DNA of 42,769 bases from Bifidobacteriaceae bacterium (GTDB taxonomy: Bacteria; Actinomycetota; Actinomycetes; Actinomycetales; WQXJ01): NCBI GenBank assembly GCA_031281585.1, contig JAITFE010000047.1, forward strand, positions 1 to 42,769. The letters are read 5' to 3'. The position numbers were made by a program, and so were the translations under genes. Positions 26,617-37,237 of this stretch are shown here, in pieces. Numbering within the stretch: position 1 is the first letter of the stretch; every line of letters starts with the position of its first letter. A model generated the notes under the pieces. The model ran no database searches. It worked only from the letters and a program-made list of their open reading frames with translations, and was not told the DNA's origin.

Positions 26617-27546
26617 ATGGAATTGAGACATTTGGTGTTCTTTGCGAAAGCAGCGGAACTCGAGCATATAACAGAAGCGGCCGACGAATTGTCCACGTCA
26701 CAGCCGTTCGTGTCAAAGACGATACGCGAGCTCGAGCGCGAGCTCACGGTCAATCTATTCGAGCACGTTGGCCGGCGGATTCGCCTGACCGAACACGGGC
26801 GGGTCTTCTACAACCGCACCCGCCATATCCTTCAAGATTTAGACAACGCCAAACGCGAAATGCTTGACGCGGCCGAGGCCGGGTCGCACCGCGTCAGCGT
26901 TGTCACCAACGTTGGCCTCTACATGCCGGAGATTGTGGCCGCCCTCCACAAGGCCGACCCGGACGCGCACCTCACTTTGACCGTGGCGAAACGCGGCAAG
27001 CTACTCGAATACTTGCTCAAGGGCCGCGCCGACTTCGCCGTCTGGGGACCCGGCAACCCCGACGATCGGCTGCCCGGAATTGCCACGGAACACGTCCTGC
27101 TTGAGGCAGTCGCCATTGTTTTCTCCCCCAAGCACGTGTTCTGCGGGAGAGAATCGGTGGACGTGAGAGAACTCGACGGGATGGAGTATTACACCTCTCC
27201 CGCCGGCTTCGGAATGCGGGACACAATGGACCGGGCCTTCGCGGAGGCGAACGTGCGCCCCCAAATCGCGATCGAGTCCCCGGACACGGCGGCGATCGCC
27301 CACTTCGTCCGGACCGGCTCCGGTTTCGCCTTCGCCCCGCGTTCCCTGGTCAACCGCTCCCCCGACCTCTACCCGCCCAGGGCCGACCTGACCGGCTACC
27401 AGAGGGTGCACGTGTCGGTCTCCTGGTCCACCAGCGCCTTCAAGTCCAAGACCCAACGGCTGTTCCTGGACCTGGTGCGGCGGCACTTCCGGGAACTCCA
27501 GCCCTGGGCGGATGGCCTCCCCGCCGACCTGTCGGCGGCTCGCTGA
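26617..27546 (+). CDS. LysR-type transcriptional regulator
   Basis: The 309-residue product starts with a LysR winged helix-turn-helix (MELRHLVFFAKAAELEHITE, then ELSTSQPFVSKTIRELEREL) and continues with a substrate-binding domain (HRVSVVTNVGLYMPEIVAAL, KLLEYLLKGRADFAVWGPGN). It should bind DNA as a tetramer and respond to a small ligand, probably the substrate or CoA ester of the adjacent pathway. The ATG follows AGAGG. The T-N11-A type site at 23264-23286 is a likely target. It lies 215 bp after the ligase gene, so it may have its own promoter. The intervening 26402-26616 holds no gene I can see. Confidence 0.92.
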   Translation: MELRHLVFFAKAAELEHITEAADELSTSQPFVSKTIRELERELTVNLFEHVGRRIRLTEHGRVFYNRTRHILQDLDNAKREMLDAAEAGSHRVSVVTNVGLYMPEIVAALHKADPDAHLTLTVAKRGKLLEYLLKGRADFAVWGPGNPDDRLPGIATEHVLLEAVAIVFSPKHVFCGRESVDVRELDGMEYYTSPAGFGMRDTMDRAFAEANVRPQIAIESPDTAAIAHFVRTGSGFAFAPRSLVNRSPDLYPPRADLTGYQRVHVSVSWSTSAFKSKTQRLFLDLVRRHFRELQPWADGLPADLSAAR

Positions 27547-27940
27547 CCCCGGCGCCAGCGGTGCCGTCTTGCGCAAGCAGATCAGGGCGCTGCCCGCGGG
27601 CGCCGACGCCACCGCGCACCTTGTCGGCAGCCAACTGCGCGGCAGGCGGTGGTTCGTGGAGGAACACGGCCTGCCCTTCGGTGCCTGGCCCAAACGCCAA
27701 GGCGCCGCCGCGACGAAGGCCTTCAAAACGGCATCGACCGCTGTCGCCAAATCCGCAGGCGCAGACGCGGCGCGAGAAGCCATCATCGGCTTCACCGACG
27801 CCCTGAACCGGCTCGGGAGCCTTGAGACCTCCGAACGCGAAGACGCCGCGACCGCGGTGTCGCTCTTGGCCGAGCTCAGCCGGGCGCCCGTGGACCGGGC
27901 GACCGCCTTGGCCTGGTTCGACCAAACCCGCGACTTCTGA
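27512..27940 (+). CDS. hypothetical protein, possibly a gene remnant
   Basis: The open frame has 142 codons and begins inside the end of the LysR-type gene. The first 20 residues are unlikely to be real; a TTG at 27569 after the LysR stop is an alternative start, with no clear ribosome binding site. The remainder reads like soluble protein (LRKQIRALPAGADATAHLVG, WFVEEHGLPFGAWPKRQG, ALNRLGSLETSERE) and ends five bases before the convergent ABC transporter stop. I do not recognise it. It could be a real small gene or the C-terminus of a lost larger one. Confidence 0.4.
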   Translation: MASPPTCRRLADPGASGAVLRKQIRALPAGADATAHLVGSQLRGRRWFVEEHGLPFGAWPKRQGAAATKAFKTASTAVAKSAGADAAREAIIGFTDALNRLGSLETSEREDAATAVSLLAELSRAPVDRATALAWFDQTRDF

Positions 27941-27944
27941 CCGC

Positions 27945-29687
27945 TCAGGCGGCCCGCGGCGAATCGGCCAGTTTCCAGCCCGCAGCGGCCACGCGGTCCC
28001 GCCAGTAGCTGGCGTAGGCGCCGCCCGCCGCGAGCAACTCCTGGTGAGTGCCGGACTCCCGGATGCCGCCTTCGCCGTCAAGCATGATGATCTGGTCCGC
28101 CGTCATGATCGTTTGCATCCGGTGGGCCACCACGATCAGGGTTCGCCTCGCGCGGATCGCGTCGATCACCTCGCCTATGGCGATCTCGTTGCCGATGTCC
28201 AGCGCGGCGGTCGCCTCGTCAAGCAGCACGATTGGGGCGTCCTTGAGCAGGGCGCGGGCGATCGACACCCGCTGGCGTTCGCCGCCGGACAGGTTTGAGC
28301 CGCCCTCCCCGACGCGGGCCTCCCAGCCGCCGGGCAGCCGCTCGGCGATCTCATCCACGCGGGCCAACTTGGCGGCCGCGATCACCTGATCCCGGTCCAG
28401 GTCCGGGTTTCCCAGCCAGACGTTGCCCAGGATGGTGTCGTCGAACAGGTACACGTCCTGGAAGACGGGCGCCACGGCCGCTTCCACGACCTTGGTGCCC
28501 AGTTCCGGCAGCGGCTTTCCGCCTATCGACACCTCCCCGCCCTCCGGGTCGTAGAAGCGGGCGATCAGGCGTGTGATGGTCGTCTTCCCGGAGCCTGAGG
28601 GGCCCACGATCGCGGTCATGGTGTTCGCCGGGACCCTGAAGCTGAGGTCCCGGAGCACCGGCTCGCCGCCGTATCCGAAGGTGACCTTCGAGAAGGCCAC
28701 GCCCCAATCCGCCGGTTCGGCCCCGGCGGCCGGTTCGGGCAGGTCCTTGACCGCGCGGAGATCGTCCAACTGGTCCAGGGTGGTGTTGGCGACCGCGATC
28801 CCCCCGCTCAGGGCCCCCGAAGTTGAGATCGGCTCCACGAACCGCACGCCCAGGACCAGGAGCGCCACCAGCGTCGCCGCGTCGACCGACCCGCCGAGGG
28901 CCAAGTACGCGCCCAACACGATGATCGCGGTCAGGGCGAGCTGGACGAACCCGCCGAAGAGGGCTATCCCCGCCCCGCCGGTGAGCAACAGGCCCCGATA
29001 GGCGTGATGTTGGGCCGACAACGCCTCCTGCACCAGCCTGTCCCCCGCCGAGCCGGGGCCCGCCGTGCGCAGCGCGGGCTGCATCCGCGCGAACTCAATG
29101 GCCCGGTTGGAGGCTTCGGCGGTCGCCTGCGCGTGGACGGCGTCCGCCTTGGCCATGGCCTTCTTGATGGCGACGTAGGCGAGCCACAGGACGGGCGCCG
29201 CGCCCGTCATGGCCAACGCCAGGCGCCAGTCGAAGAAATACATCCCGACCAGCACGGTGGCCGGCGTGATCAGGCCGCCCAAGATGCGCCTGAGGACCGA
29301 GTAGGGGGCGGAGCAGACGAACATGGCCCCCTGGGTGGCGATGTGGCTGATCTGGCCCGAGCGGTCCTGGGTGAACCAGTTGACCGGCAGTTCCACAAGG
29401 CGGTCTCCCAGCCACGATATGACCGCGTCCAGCGCGTCCATCGCCGCGAGTTGGCTGGCGTAGCTCGCCACGTAGAAAACCACCAGATACGCCGCTGTCG
29501 CCCCCGCGAGGACTCCCAGCCACCGGGTGGCCCCGGCCATGTCGGGTTCGAACAGCGCCCTCAGCAGCGGAACCAGCAGCAGGAACACCACGCCCTGCAG
29601 GACGGCGGAGACAATCACCAGCGTCAGCGAGCGAATCAGGGCCCTGCGGGTGTGGTCGTCGCAGTAAGTCAGGATGCGGCGGATCAT
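27945..29687 (-). CDS. ABC exporter-type half-transporter, second subunit (YbtQ/IrtB-like)
   Basis: The 580-residue product has about six membrane helices in the first 310 residues and an ATPase domain with Walker A (GPSGSGKTT), signature (LSGGERQRVSIARALL), Walker B (IVLLDEATAALD) and a switch histidine (VVAHRM). Its neighbour has the same build, so the two should form a heterodimer. Pairs of this kind with an iron box upstream (YbtPQ, IrtAB) import iron-siderophores although their fold is that of exporters. Its ATG overlaps the stop of the first subunit gene (ATGA), a sign of translational coupling. Confidence 0.9.
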   Translation of the reverse strand: MIRRILTYCDDHTRRALIRSLTLVIVSAVLQGVVFLLLVPLLRALFEPDMAGATRWLGVLAGATAAYLVVFYVASYASQLAAMDALDAVISWLGDRLVELPVNWFTQDRSGQISHIATQGAMFVCSAPYSVLRRILGGLITPATVLVGMYFFDWRLALAMTGAAPVLWLAYVAIKKAMAKADAVHAQATAEASNRAIEFARMQPALRTAGPGSAGDRLVQEALSAQHHAYRGLLLTGGAGIALFGGFVQLALTAIIVLGAYLALGGSVDAATLVALLVLGVRFVEPISTSGALSGGIAVANTTLDQLDDLRAVKDLPEPAAGAEPADWGVAFSKVTFGYGGEPVLRDLSFRVPANTMTAIVGPSGSGKTTITRLIARFYDPEGGEVSIGGKPLPELGTKVVEAAVAPVFQDVYLFDDTILGNVWLGNPDLDRDQVIAAAKLARVDEIAERLPGGWEARVGEGGSNLSGGERQRVSIARALLKDAPIVLLDEATAALDIGNEIAIGEVIDAIRARRTLIVVAHRMQTIMTADQIIMLDGEGGIRESGTHQELLAAGGAYASYWRDRVAAAGWKLADSPRAA

Positions 29688-31444
29688 TTGACTGCCCCTT
29701 CCGGAGTCGAGCGCGCGTGCCGCGCCTGGTAGTCCGCCCACATCCGGGCGTAGCGCCCCCCGGAGCGGACCAGGTCCGCGTGAGTGCCCCGTTCGACCAC
29801 CCGACCCTCGTCCAGCACCAGGATCTGGTCCACCCCCACAATGGTGTGCAGGCGGTGCGCTATCACCAGCACCGTCCGCCCGGCCGCCAGGACGCTCAGG
29901 GCGTCCTGGATGGCGGCTTCGGAATCCGGGTCGGCGAAGGCCGTCGCCTCGTCCAAGACCAGGATGGGCGTGTCGGCCAGCAGCGCGCGGGCTATGGTGA
30001 CTCTCTGCGCCTCGCCGCCGGACAAGTTGGCGTCAACTCCTACGACGGCATCGTAACCCCGTTCGAAACGCGTGATGCGGTCGTGGATCTGGGCGGCGCG
30101 GGCGGCAGCGGCGACATCGGCGTCGCTGGCTTTAGGCCGGGCCAGCCGGATGTTGTCGCGCAGAGAGGCGCGGAGCAACTGCACGTCCTGGAAAACGAAG
30201 CCGACCTGCCGGTATATCTGGTCAGCGGCGACCTGGCGCACGTCGGCCCCGCCGATCGACACCGCGCCGGCCGCCACGTCGTAGAAGCGCGGCACCAACC
30301 GGGCCAGCGTGGACTTCCCCGAACCCGAAGCACCCACCAGCGCCGTGACCGTGCCCGGCGAGCATGTCTCGCAAATCTCGTGGAGCACCGCGTGTTCGCC
30401 GTCGTAGCTGAACCCCACATTGTCGAGGGCCACCGCGTGCCCTTCCGGCGCTTGGGGCGCGTCGGCATACCCGATCTCCGGAATGGCCAGGAACTCGGCC
30501 AGCGTCTTCTGCGCGTTCGCGGCGTTGCGCAGGAAGGACGCGCTGGCGCCCAAACTCATGATGGGGCCGGTGACGCCGGAGCCGAGCAGCACCGCCGGCA
30601 GGATCTCGATCGGGTCGGCCCAGCCCTGATGGACCAGCGCCACGCCCACAGCCAATAGGTAGACGATGACGACCGCCGGGGAGCACAACGCCTCAACCGT
30701 CGCCATTTTGCCCAGCGTGTCTTTGGTCCAGTCGGCGTTGAAATCCACGTACCGCCTCGCCTCCGCCCGGAACCGCTGGTGCGACCGGCCCACCTGCCCG
30801 AAGCGCTTCACCACCGCGATGCCGTGGACGTACTCCACGGTGGCGCCGCCAAGGCGTTCGGACGCCTGGTCGTAAAGCTTGAACTTCTCGGTGCCCCCGC
30901 CCATCATCGCCGCGAACAGGAAGAGGACCACCACCAGCGGAATCAGGGTCGCCAGGCCGAGAATCCATTGCGTCCAGAACAGGTACGCCAGGATCAGGAT
31001 GGGAACCACCGTCGCGGAGATCAGGTCGTTGATCGAATGCGCGATCAGTTGGTGGAGCGCGGACACGTCGCTTTCCACCAGCTTCCGCACCGCCCCCGAG
31101 TGGCGCGCGTCGAACCAACCCAGCGGAAGCCGTTGCAGGTGCGCGATGATCCGCCGCCGAAGCGACAATTGGAGCTCCGCGTCCGCCAGGTGGCTGACAA
31201 AGCCAGACCCGAAGGTGCAGGCGAAAGAGACAATCAGGGCGCCGACCGCCACCCAGACGACCAGCCAAGCGTGGTCCCGGTCCACCGCCTGGCCGCCGAG
31301 GCTCGGCAACAAGGTGCGCGCCAATTCGACAATCGCCACGTAGGGGACAACGCTGCTCGCCGAGCCGAGGACGCTCAAAGAGATGATCGCCGCCAGGGCG
31401 CCTTTGACCGGCGCAAAGAAGTCGGCGCGGGGTTTGGAAGGCAT
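29684..31444 (-). CDS. ABC exporter-type half-transporter, first subunit (YbtP/IrtA-like)
   Basis: The 586-residue product has an N-terminal membrane domain of about six helices (VVPYVAIVELARTLLPSLGG early) and an ATPase domain with Walker A (GASGSGKST), signature (LSGGEAQRVTIARALL), Walker B (ILVLDEATAFADPD) and switch region (VIAHRLHTI). The Walker B glutamate is present, so both sites of the pair may hydrolyse ATP. Mycobacterial IrtA has an extra siderophore-reductase domain; this protein does not. GGAG lies six bases before the ATG at 31444. A DtxR/IdeR-like box 62-80 bp upstream suggests repression by iron. An alternative is export of a small molecule. Confidence 0.9.
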   Translation of the reverse strand: MPSKPRADFFAPVKGALAAIISLSVLGSASSVVPYVAIVELARTLLPSLGGQAVDRDHAWLVVWVAVGALIVSFACTFGSGFVSHLADAELQLSLRRRIIAHLQRLPLGWFDARHSGAVRKLVESDVSALHQLIAHSINDLISATVVPILILAYLFWTQWILGLATLIPLVVVLFLFAAMMGGGTEKFKLYDQASERLGGATVEYVHGIAVVKRFGQVGRSHQRFRAEARRYVDFNADWTKDTLGKMATVEALCSPAVVIVYLLAVGVALVHQGWADPIEILPAVLLGSGVTGPIMSLGASASFLRNAANAQKTLAEFLAIPEIGYADAPQAPEGHAVALDNVGFSYDGEHAVLHEICETCSPGTVTALVGASGSGKSTLARLVPRFYDVAAGAVSIGGADVRQVAADQIYRQVGFVFQDVQLLRASLRDNIRLARPKASDADVAAAARAAQIHDRITRFERGYDAVVGVDANLSGGEAQRVTIARALLADTPILVLDEATAFADPDSEAAIQDALSVLAAGRTVLVIAHRLHTIVGVDQILVLDEGRVVERGTHADLVRSGGRYARMWADYQARHARSTPEGAVK

Positions 31445-31505
31445 GGGGGCTCCGTTTCCCTGAGGGGCCCTCGGCTCGTCGGGACACCGAAGACCGTAGT
31501 GCGGG

Positions 31506-31524
31506 TTAGGTAAGGCTACCCTAT
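31506..31524. promoter_or_regulatory. DtxR/IdeR-type iron box
   Basis: The 19-bp site TTAGGTAAGGCTACCCTAT matches the DtxR/IdeR consensus (TTAGGTTAGSCTAACCTAA) at about 15 of 19 positions, including both outer TTAGG/CCTA arms. It lies 62-80 bp upstream of the first half-transporter's start. Binding of the iron-loaded repressor would silence the transporter when iron is plentiful. Confidence 0.7.
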
Positions 31525-31598
31525 TTTGCTGGCCATTCTGCGCAGATGACCGGGCTCCCTCTCCGGGTCCGCGCGATTCCCCGGCTTCCCCGGTCGGC

Positions 31599-31892
31599 TC
31601 AACCCATCCCGCCGAGTTCGCCCTCCCACCAGTCGATGTCGCCCGCCGGCTCGTACCGGGTACGCCCCTCGGGCAGGGGCACCTGGCTCGGGTGGGGCTC
31701 CACGGTGACCGCCTCGATTCGCCACTCAACGCCCTCTTCGCTGGCGTAGGCCAGCGCGGCCTGGTCAAACGCCGCGGGGTCGATCGGCCGGTCGCCCGGC
31801 CCAGACATGACGGCATTCGTCAGCCGGACGTTGACGAAGGCGTCCTGCACAATGGTCCGCCGCAACCGGTACTGGATCGAAAACGTTCCCAT
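31599..31892 (-). CDS. small hypothetical protein (97 aa)
   Basis: I do not recognise the family. The sequence is acidic and soluble (FSIQYRLRRTIVQDAFVNVR, ending DIDWWEGELGGMG), with no signal peptide or membrane segment. The ATG at 31892 has only a weak ribosome binding site. Composition and codon use match neighbouring genes, so it is probably real. Confidence 0.65.
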   Translation of the reverse strand: MGTFSIQYRLRRTIVQDAFVNVRLTNAVMSGPGDRPIDPAAFDQAALAYASEEGVEWRIEAVTVEPHPSQVPLPEGRTRYEPAGDIDWWEGELGGMG

Positions 31893-31997
31893 AGTCCCAG
31901 TATCCCGGCCGCAGGTCGTCGAGCGTCACGCCTCAAGGGTGGCCAGCGGACAATTGGCGTGGCGTGGAGGCGCAGCCAGTGATCTCCAGCAATGCCG

Positions 31998-32250
31998 CTA
32001 TCCCGGCGACGACGCCGTCCAGGTCGCAGCTTCCAAGTCGGCCGATCCGGTCGCCAAGCTTTGAGCGCGCCACCGCCGCGCGTTGAAGGCGGCCACGAAA
32101 ATGCGAATCGCGTCGCCCGGGGTTGTGCCCAGTTCCTTGGTCAGTTCCCGGAAAGCTTGTCAACCGCCGCCAAGACCGTGTCGCCGGAAACGAGGTTGGC
32201 TTCCGGGACTTCGACGTCGCTTCCAGCGGGCAGGCGCGGCGATCCCTTGG
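31998..32250 (-). pseudogene. decayed RelB/DinJ-like antitoxin fragment
   Basis: The stretch 31893-32330 holds no intact gene. Within it, one frame reads VSGDTVLAAVDKLSGN and stops, while the frame one base over continues ELTKELGTTPGDAIRIFVAAFNARR (read in two parts). Together these match the RelB/DinJ ribbon-helix-helix pattern (x-LTxxLGxTPSDAIRxF). A single-base frameshift near 32150 therefore appears to have broken an antitoxin gene. No toxin reading frame remains next to it. The rest of 31893-32330 shows no recognisable coding sequence. Confidence 0.4.
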
Positions 32251-32330
32251 CTTGGGGGGGTTGTCGCCCTCGGCGAAGCTGATCTTGCCATCCCACCAGA
32301 CGGCCCAATCCGCCGTCTGGGCCGCCCATG

Positions 32331-32822
32331 TCAGCGCCTGCGCAGACCCGGAGTGTCAAAGGTGCGGATCTGCCGCACAACACTCAGGTAATCGGCGCGG
32401 TCGAACCGCGCCTGGGGCACCCTCTCGAAATCCGGGTCCGGCTCCAACTGGGGCTCGTACTCCGTGTCAAACGAGGTGAAATCGCTCCAGGTGACCGTGT
32501 CGGCGTCAAAGGTGACCCGGACCGCGAAGGCGCCGCAGTTGAGGTCGCCGCACTGTGAGCACCGGTACAGCGGAACCCGGCCGGATGGCAGGCGCAACGG
32601 GTAGCCGGGATCCTCGGGATACAACTCGGCGATGCGGTCGCCCTGGCCCGCGAGCAGCAAGAAATCCTCAGCCGCGTGGGTGGGTAGCAAACCTCCCCGG
32701 CCAAGCCGCAAGACGGGCTCTTTGACCCAACGCGCCAGCCACTCCCCCAGCGGGCGCCCGTCAACGCCCCAATCAAGGCCGCCCACCGCGAAGTCGGCTG
32801 AAAGCCAACTGAGCTTGTTCAC
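32331..32822 (-). CDS. hypothetical protein with CxxC-x4-C motif
   Basis: The 163-residue product is not one I can name. Its centre has YRCSQCGDLNCGAFAVRV, a cysteine cluster that could bind zinc, followed by an acidic stretch (SFDTEYEPQLEPDPDFE). Proteins with the phrase CGDLxCGA are common uncharacterised actinobacterial genes. The GTG at 32822 follows GGGGAG. It is divergent from glnS, with a 151-bp shared promoter region. Confidence 0.75.
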   Translation of the reverse strand: MNKLSWLSADFAVGGLDWGVDGRPLGEWLARWVKEPVLRLGRGGLLPTHAAEDFLLLAGQGDRIAELYPEDPGYPLRLPSGRVPLYRCSQCGDLNCGAFAVRVTFDADTVTWSDFTSFDTEYEPQLEPDPDFERVPQARFDRADYLSVVRQIRTFDTPGLRRR

Positions 32823-32973
32823 GGGCGACTCCCCTCCGCTCGGCCTTGACGTGTGGGTAGATCATCCCAGAAACCGCGGCACCGCTGAGAACGCCGACCG
32901 ACCTGGCGTTGAGAACCAGTACCGGCCCGGTTTCCCCACCGATCGGCGAACCGGCACGTGGTACTTTGGGCCG

Positions 32974-34677
<1,704 letters not shown>

Positions 34678-34849
34678 CGCCGCGGCAAGACCCCCGGTCA
34701 CGATGCCGTCGCCTCGGTCCAGCGCGTCGCCGTCGTTTGCCGGAGCTTGAGAACGGCCGCACTATTGTGGTGCCGGTCTGTTCGCAGGCGTCCCGCCTGC
34801 TCTGACGGCGGGCCGCGCACCCCGGGCAAGGCAATCCAGGAGGACAGCC

Positions 34850-36523
34850 ATGGAGGTCAAGGAATTCGTCGACGCGCTGGAGCGTTACCTTGTCGCGGCT
34901 GGCGAGGCGGATCGCCGCGCCACCCTGCGGGCGGTGGCCCGGCGGTTGGGGGCGGAGGGGCGGGCGGCGGTCGCGGACGGCATCGGCGGCCTGTCGCAGG
35001 AGGGGGCGGCGGACGGCGGGGCCCCGGCGGGCGGAAAGCGGCCCGACTTGGGAACTCTGCTGGAGCGGGCGGCGGCGCTGGTCGGACGGGTGGAGGCGGG
35101 GGAATACGGCTTCGAGTACGGCTACGAGGAGTACGGCTACGGCGAGTACGGCGACTACTGGGATGACGAGGGATTCCTGGTCGACCAGGACGGCCTCTGC
35201 CCCGAAATCAAGGCGCTGCTCCAAGAGGCCGTTGACGGGATCGACGACGGCCACCACGCGCTGGGCTTGGCCGTGATCGACTTGCTGGCGGACATCGACG
35301 TGCCGTGCGACTATGACGGCGCCGACTTCGTCAGCCTGCTGGAAGAGGGGCGCCTGGGCTTGGGCCGGGATCGGGTCTTGGCGCCTTGGGTCGCGGCCGC
35401 GTTCCACGCGTTGGAAGGCGACGAGCGGTTGGCCCGCGTGCTTGAGGTTGGGCGGCGCTTCCACTGGCGGCTGCCGCTGAAAAAAGCCTTGGAAGCCGCC
35501 GGGGCGGAGCCTGAGGCGGCCGACCGGTTCTTGGGGGAACTGGCCCGGAGGATCATGGCGGAACTGGGCCAGTCCGTGCCTCCCAACCCGTTCGCCTTTG
35601 ACGCGACCGAGCTTGACCAACTGCTGGCCGACGCGGTCAGCTTGCGCGGGCGCGGCGCTCTGCGCGAGGCGGCGTCTCGCCACGGCCAAAGGCATCCCGT
35701 TCTGTATTCGCGGCTGGTCGGGGAGCTTTCGGCCGCAGGCGAGTTGGAGGCCGCCGTTGACGCGGCGGCGGCGGCGCTGACCGCGGTTCCGAGCGCCCGG
35801 CGGGCCGAACGCGCCCTGATAGCCGACCTCATGTTTCAAGCGGCCGAGGAGGCCGGCCTGGCGGACCAGGCCGCCGCGGCGGCCGAGGCCGGGTTCGCGG
35901 CGGGCCTCGACCTGCCGCGCTTTCTGAGGTTGCGCCGGGTGGGTTCGGCAGCGGCCGTGGCGCGGGGCGTTGCCGCGCTGAAAGGCGCTCCGCCGCGCGG
36001 GGATGACGCGATGGCGGTGCTTTTCCTGGCGGGGGAATTCCAGGTGCTGTGGCGCGCGGTCAGCAGCGACAAGGCCGCGTTGGGCTGGTCGGGGAGCGAC
36101 AAGGGCGCAGCCTTTCCGCTGATCCTGGCTTTGCTGTTCGAAGGCCGCGAGTGGGGAGCGGTGGCTCGGGGCCTCGTCCGGGCGGTGGCGGAACCCCGCG
36201 GCGCGGAGGTCGCCGACCAGTTCATGCGGGCCGCGGAGGAGGTGGACACGGCCGTGCCGCCCGCCGACTTGGCCACCTACAGGGGCTGGTGCCGGGCGGA
36301 GGTCGCGGGCCGGGTGGACGGCATCGTCCAAAACCAACACCGGGGCGCCTACGCCCGGGCCGCGACGCTGGTGGTGGCCTACGCCGAAGCGGTGGCGGCC
36401 ACCGGCGGCGGGGGCGATCCGAAACCGCTCGCCTATGTGGCGGGATTCCACGAGCGGTTCCCCAAGCACGGCGCGTTCCGCCGGGAGTTGGAAGCCGCCC
36501 TGGCCAAGTCGTCGCTGCGCTGA
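34850..36523 (+). CDS. hypothetical helical-repeat protein with Gly/Tyr/Glu tract
   Basis: The 557-residue product is not one I recognise. Residues about 84-106 are a tract of Glu, Tyr and Gly (EYGFEYGYEEYGYGEYGDYW), possibly flexible. The rest is alanine- and leucine-rich and helical, with TPR-like pairs (ESRLVGELSAAGELEAAV-type pattern from about 285, MFQAAEEAGLADQAAAAAEA). The end, VAGFHERFPKHGAFRRELEA, resembles the C-termini of SWIM-zinc-finger companion proteins, but no SWIM motif is present. AGGAGGA lies five bases before the ATG, so translation should be strong. It has the same overall design as the protein at 16085-17311. Confidence 0.8.
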   Translation: MEVKEFVDALERYLVAAGEADRRATLRAVARRLGAEGRAAVADGIGGLSQEGAADGGAPAGGKRPDLGTLLERAAALVGRVEAGEYGFEYGYEEYGYGEYGDYWDDEGFLVDQDGLCPEIKALLQEAVDGIDDGHHALGLAVIDLLADIDVPCDYDGADFVSLLEEGRLGLGRDRVLAPWVAAAFHALEGDERLARVLEVGRRFHWRLPLKKALEAAGAEPEAADRFLGELARRIMAELGQSVPPNPFAFDATELDQLLADAVSLRGRGALREAASRHGQRHPVLYSRLVGELSAAGELEAAVDAAAAALTAVPSARRAERALIADLMFQAAEEAGLADQAAAAAEAGFAAGLDLPRFLRLRRVGSAAAVARGVAALKGAPPRGDDAMAVLFLAGEFQVLWRAVSSDKAALGWSGSDKGAAFPLILALLFEGREWGAVARGLVRAVAEPRGAEVADQFMRAAEEVDTAVPPADLATYRGWCRAEVAGRVDGIVQNQHRGAYARAATLVVAYAEAVAATGGGGDPKPLAYVAGFHERFPKHGAFRRELEAALAKSSLR

Positions 36524-36528
36524 CGGGG

Positions 36529-36843
36529 CCTCAGGCCGCCCGAGGACGGTACTTCACCCCGGAACTTGCCGCGCAACTGACTGCCTGGCCGCCGAGGCTG
36601 CCGAAGGCGGACTGTTTGCAGGTTCTTGACCCGGGAGCAGGCTCGGGCATGCTGACCGCGGCCATCGTGGACCGCCTCTGCCGGAAGGGCAAGATCGGGC
36701 GAGTAGAGGCCACGGCGGTCGAACCCGTGCCGCACTGTGGCATGGAGTTGATTCTGAACCCCGAGCTTCACGCGCTCGCCACCGTCGCGGGCCGGACGCG
36801 ACCGGCCTTGGACGCAGGGGCCTTCGCTAGTCCCACATGCTGA
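36529..36843 (+). pseudogene. truncated N6-adenine DNA methyltransferase fragment (Eco57I/PstI-like)
   Basis: The frame directly after the 557-residue gene reads RGRYFTPELAAQLTAWPP, then LQVLDPGAGSGMLTAAIVDR and VEATAVEPVPHCGMELIL, before stopping at 36843. These match the N-terminal part and SAM motif I of type II N6-adenine methyltransferases. The catalytic NPPY-type motif and everything after it are missing, and there is no start codon of its own. It is the left-hand scar of a lost restriction-modification gene. Confidence 0.65.
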
Positions 36844-37237
36844 CGAGAAACTCGCGCAGAGTGCCACGGGGCTGATTCCGCGTCCGCCAGATCCCGCCGC
36901 ACAGGCTCACCGCCATGCTGCCGAGCCCCCAGCAAGTCCAATACCAATCACCGGTCGCAGCCCAAACTGCTGCGCCGAGGACCACGCACGCAACCTCAAG
37001 CGAGCCCATCCAGATCCACCCGCGCCTGTTTGGGCGCCCGTCGCCCTCCCGGCCGGGAGGCCCCTGCCTTCGCCAGACAAGCAGAAGCGCGCACAAGTCG
37101 CCCAACGCCGCTCCCATTGCGATCGCACCGGCCACGTATCGCGCGGAGAGGACCAGGTAGAGGGCCAATCCAAGACAAAGCAAAGCCGCAGAGCCCAGCG
37201 CGAAGTACAGCTTGCCCTTGGTCGCATCCGTGTTCAC
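36827..37237 (-). CDS. small integral membrane protein
   Basis: The 136-residue product has four likely membrane helices: LYFALGSAALLCLGLALYLV, YVAGAIAMGAALGDLCALLL, a third near LEVACVVLGAAVWAATG and a fourth near CWGLGSMAVSLCGGIW. A charged loop (GREGDGRPNRRG) lies between the second and third. I chose the GTG at 37237 because GGAGGG lies just upstream; a longer frame upstream is possible. I do not recognise the family. Its 3' end overlaps the methyltransferase fragment by 17 bases on the opposite strand. Confidence 0.65.
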   Translation of the reverse strand: MNTDATKGKLYFALGSAALLCLGLALYLVLSARYVAGAIAMGAALGDLCALLLVWRRQGPPGREGDGRPNRRGWIWMGSLEVACVVLGAAVWAATGDWYWTCWGLGSMAVSLCGGIWRTRNQPRGTLREFLVSMWD

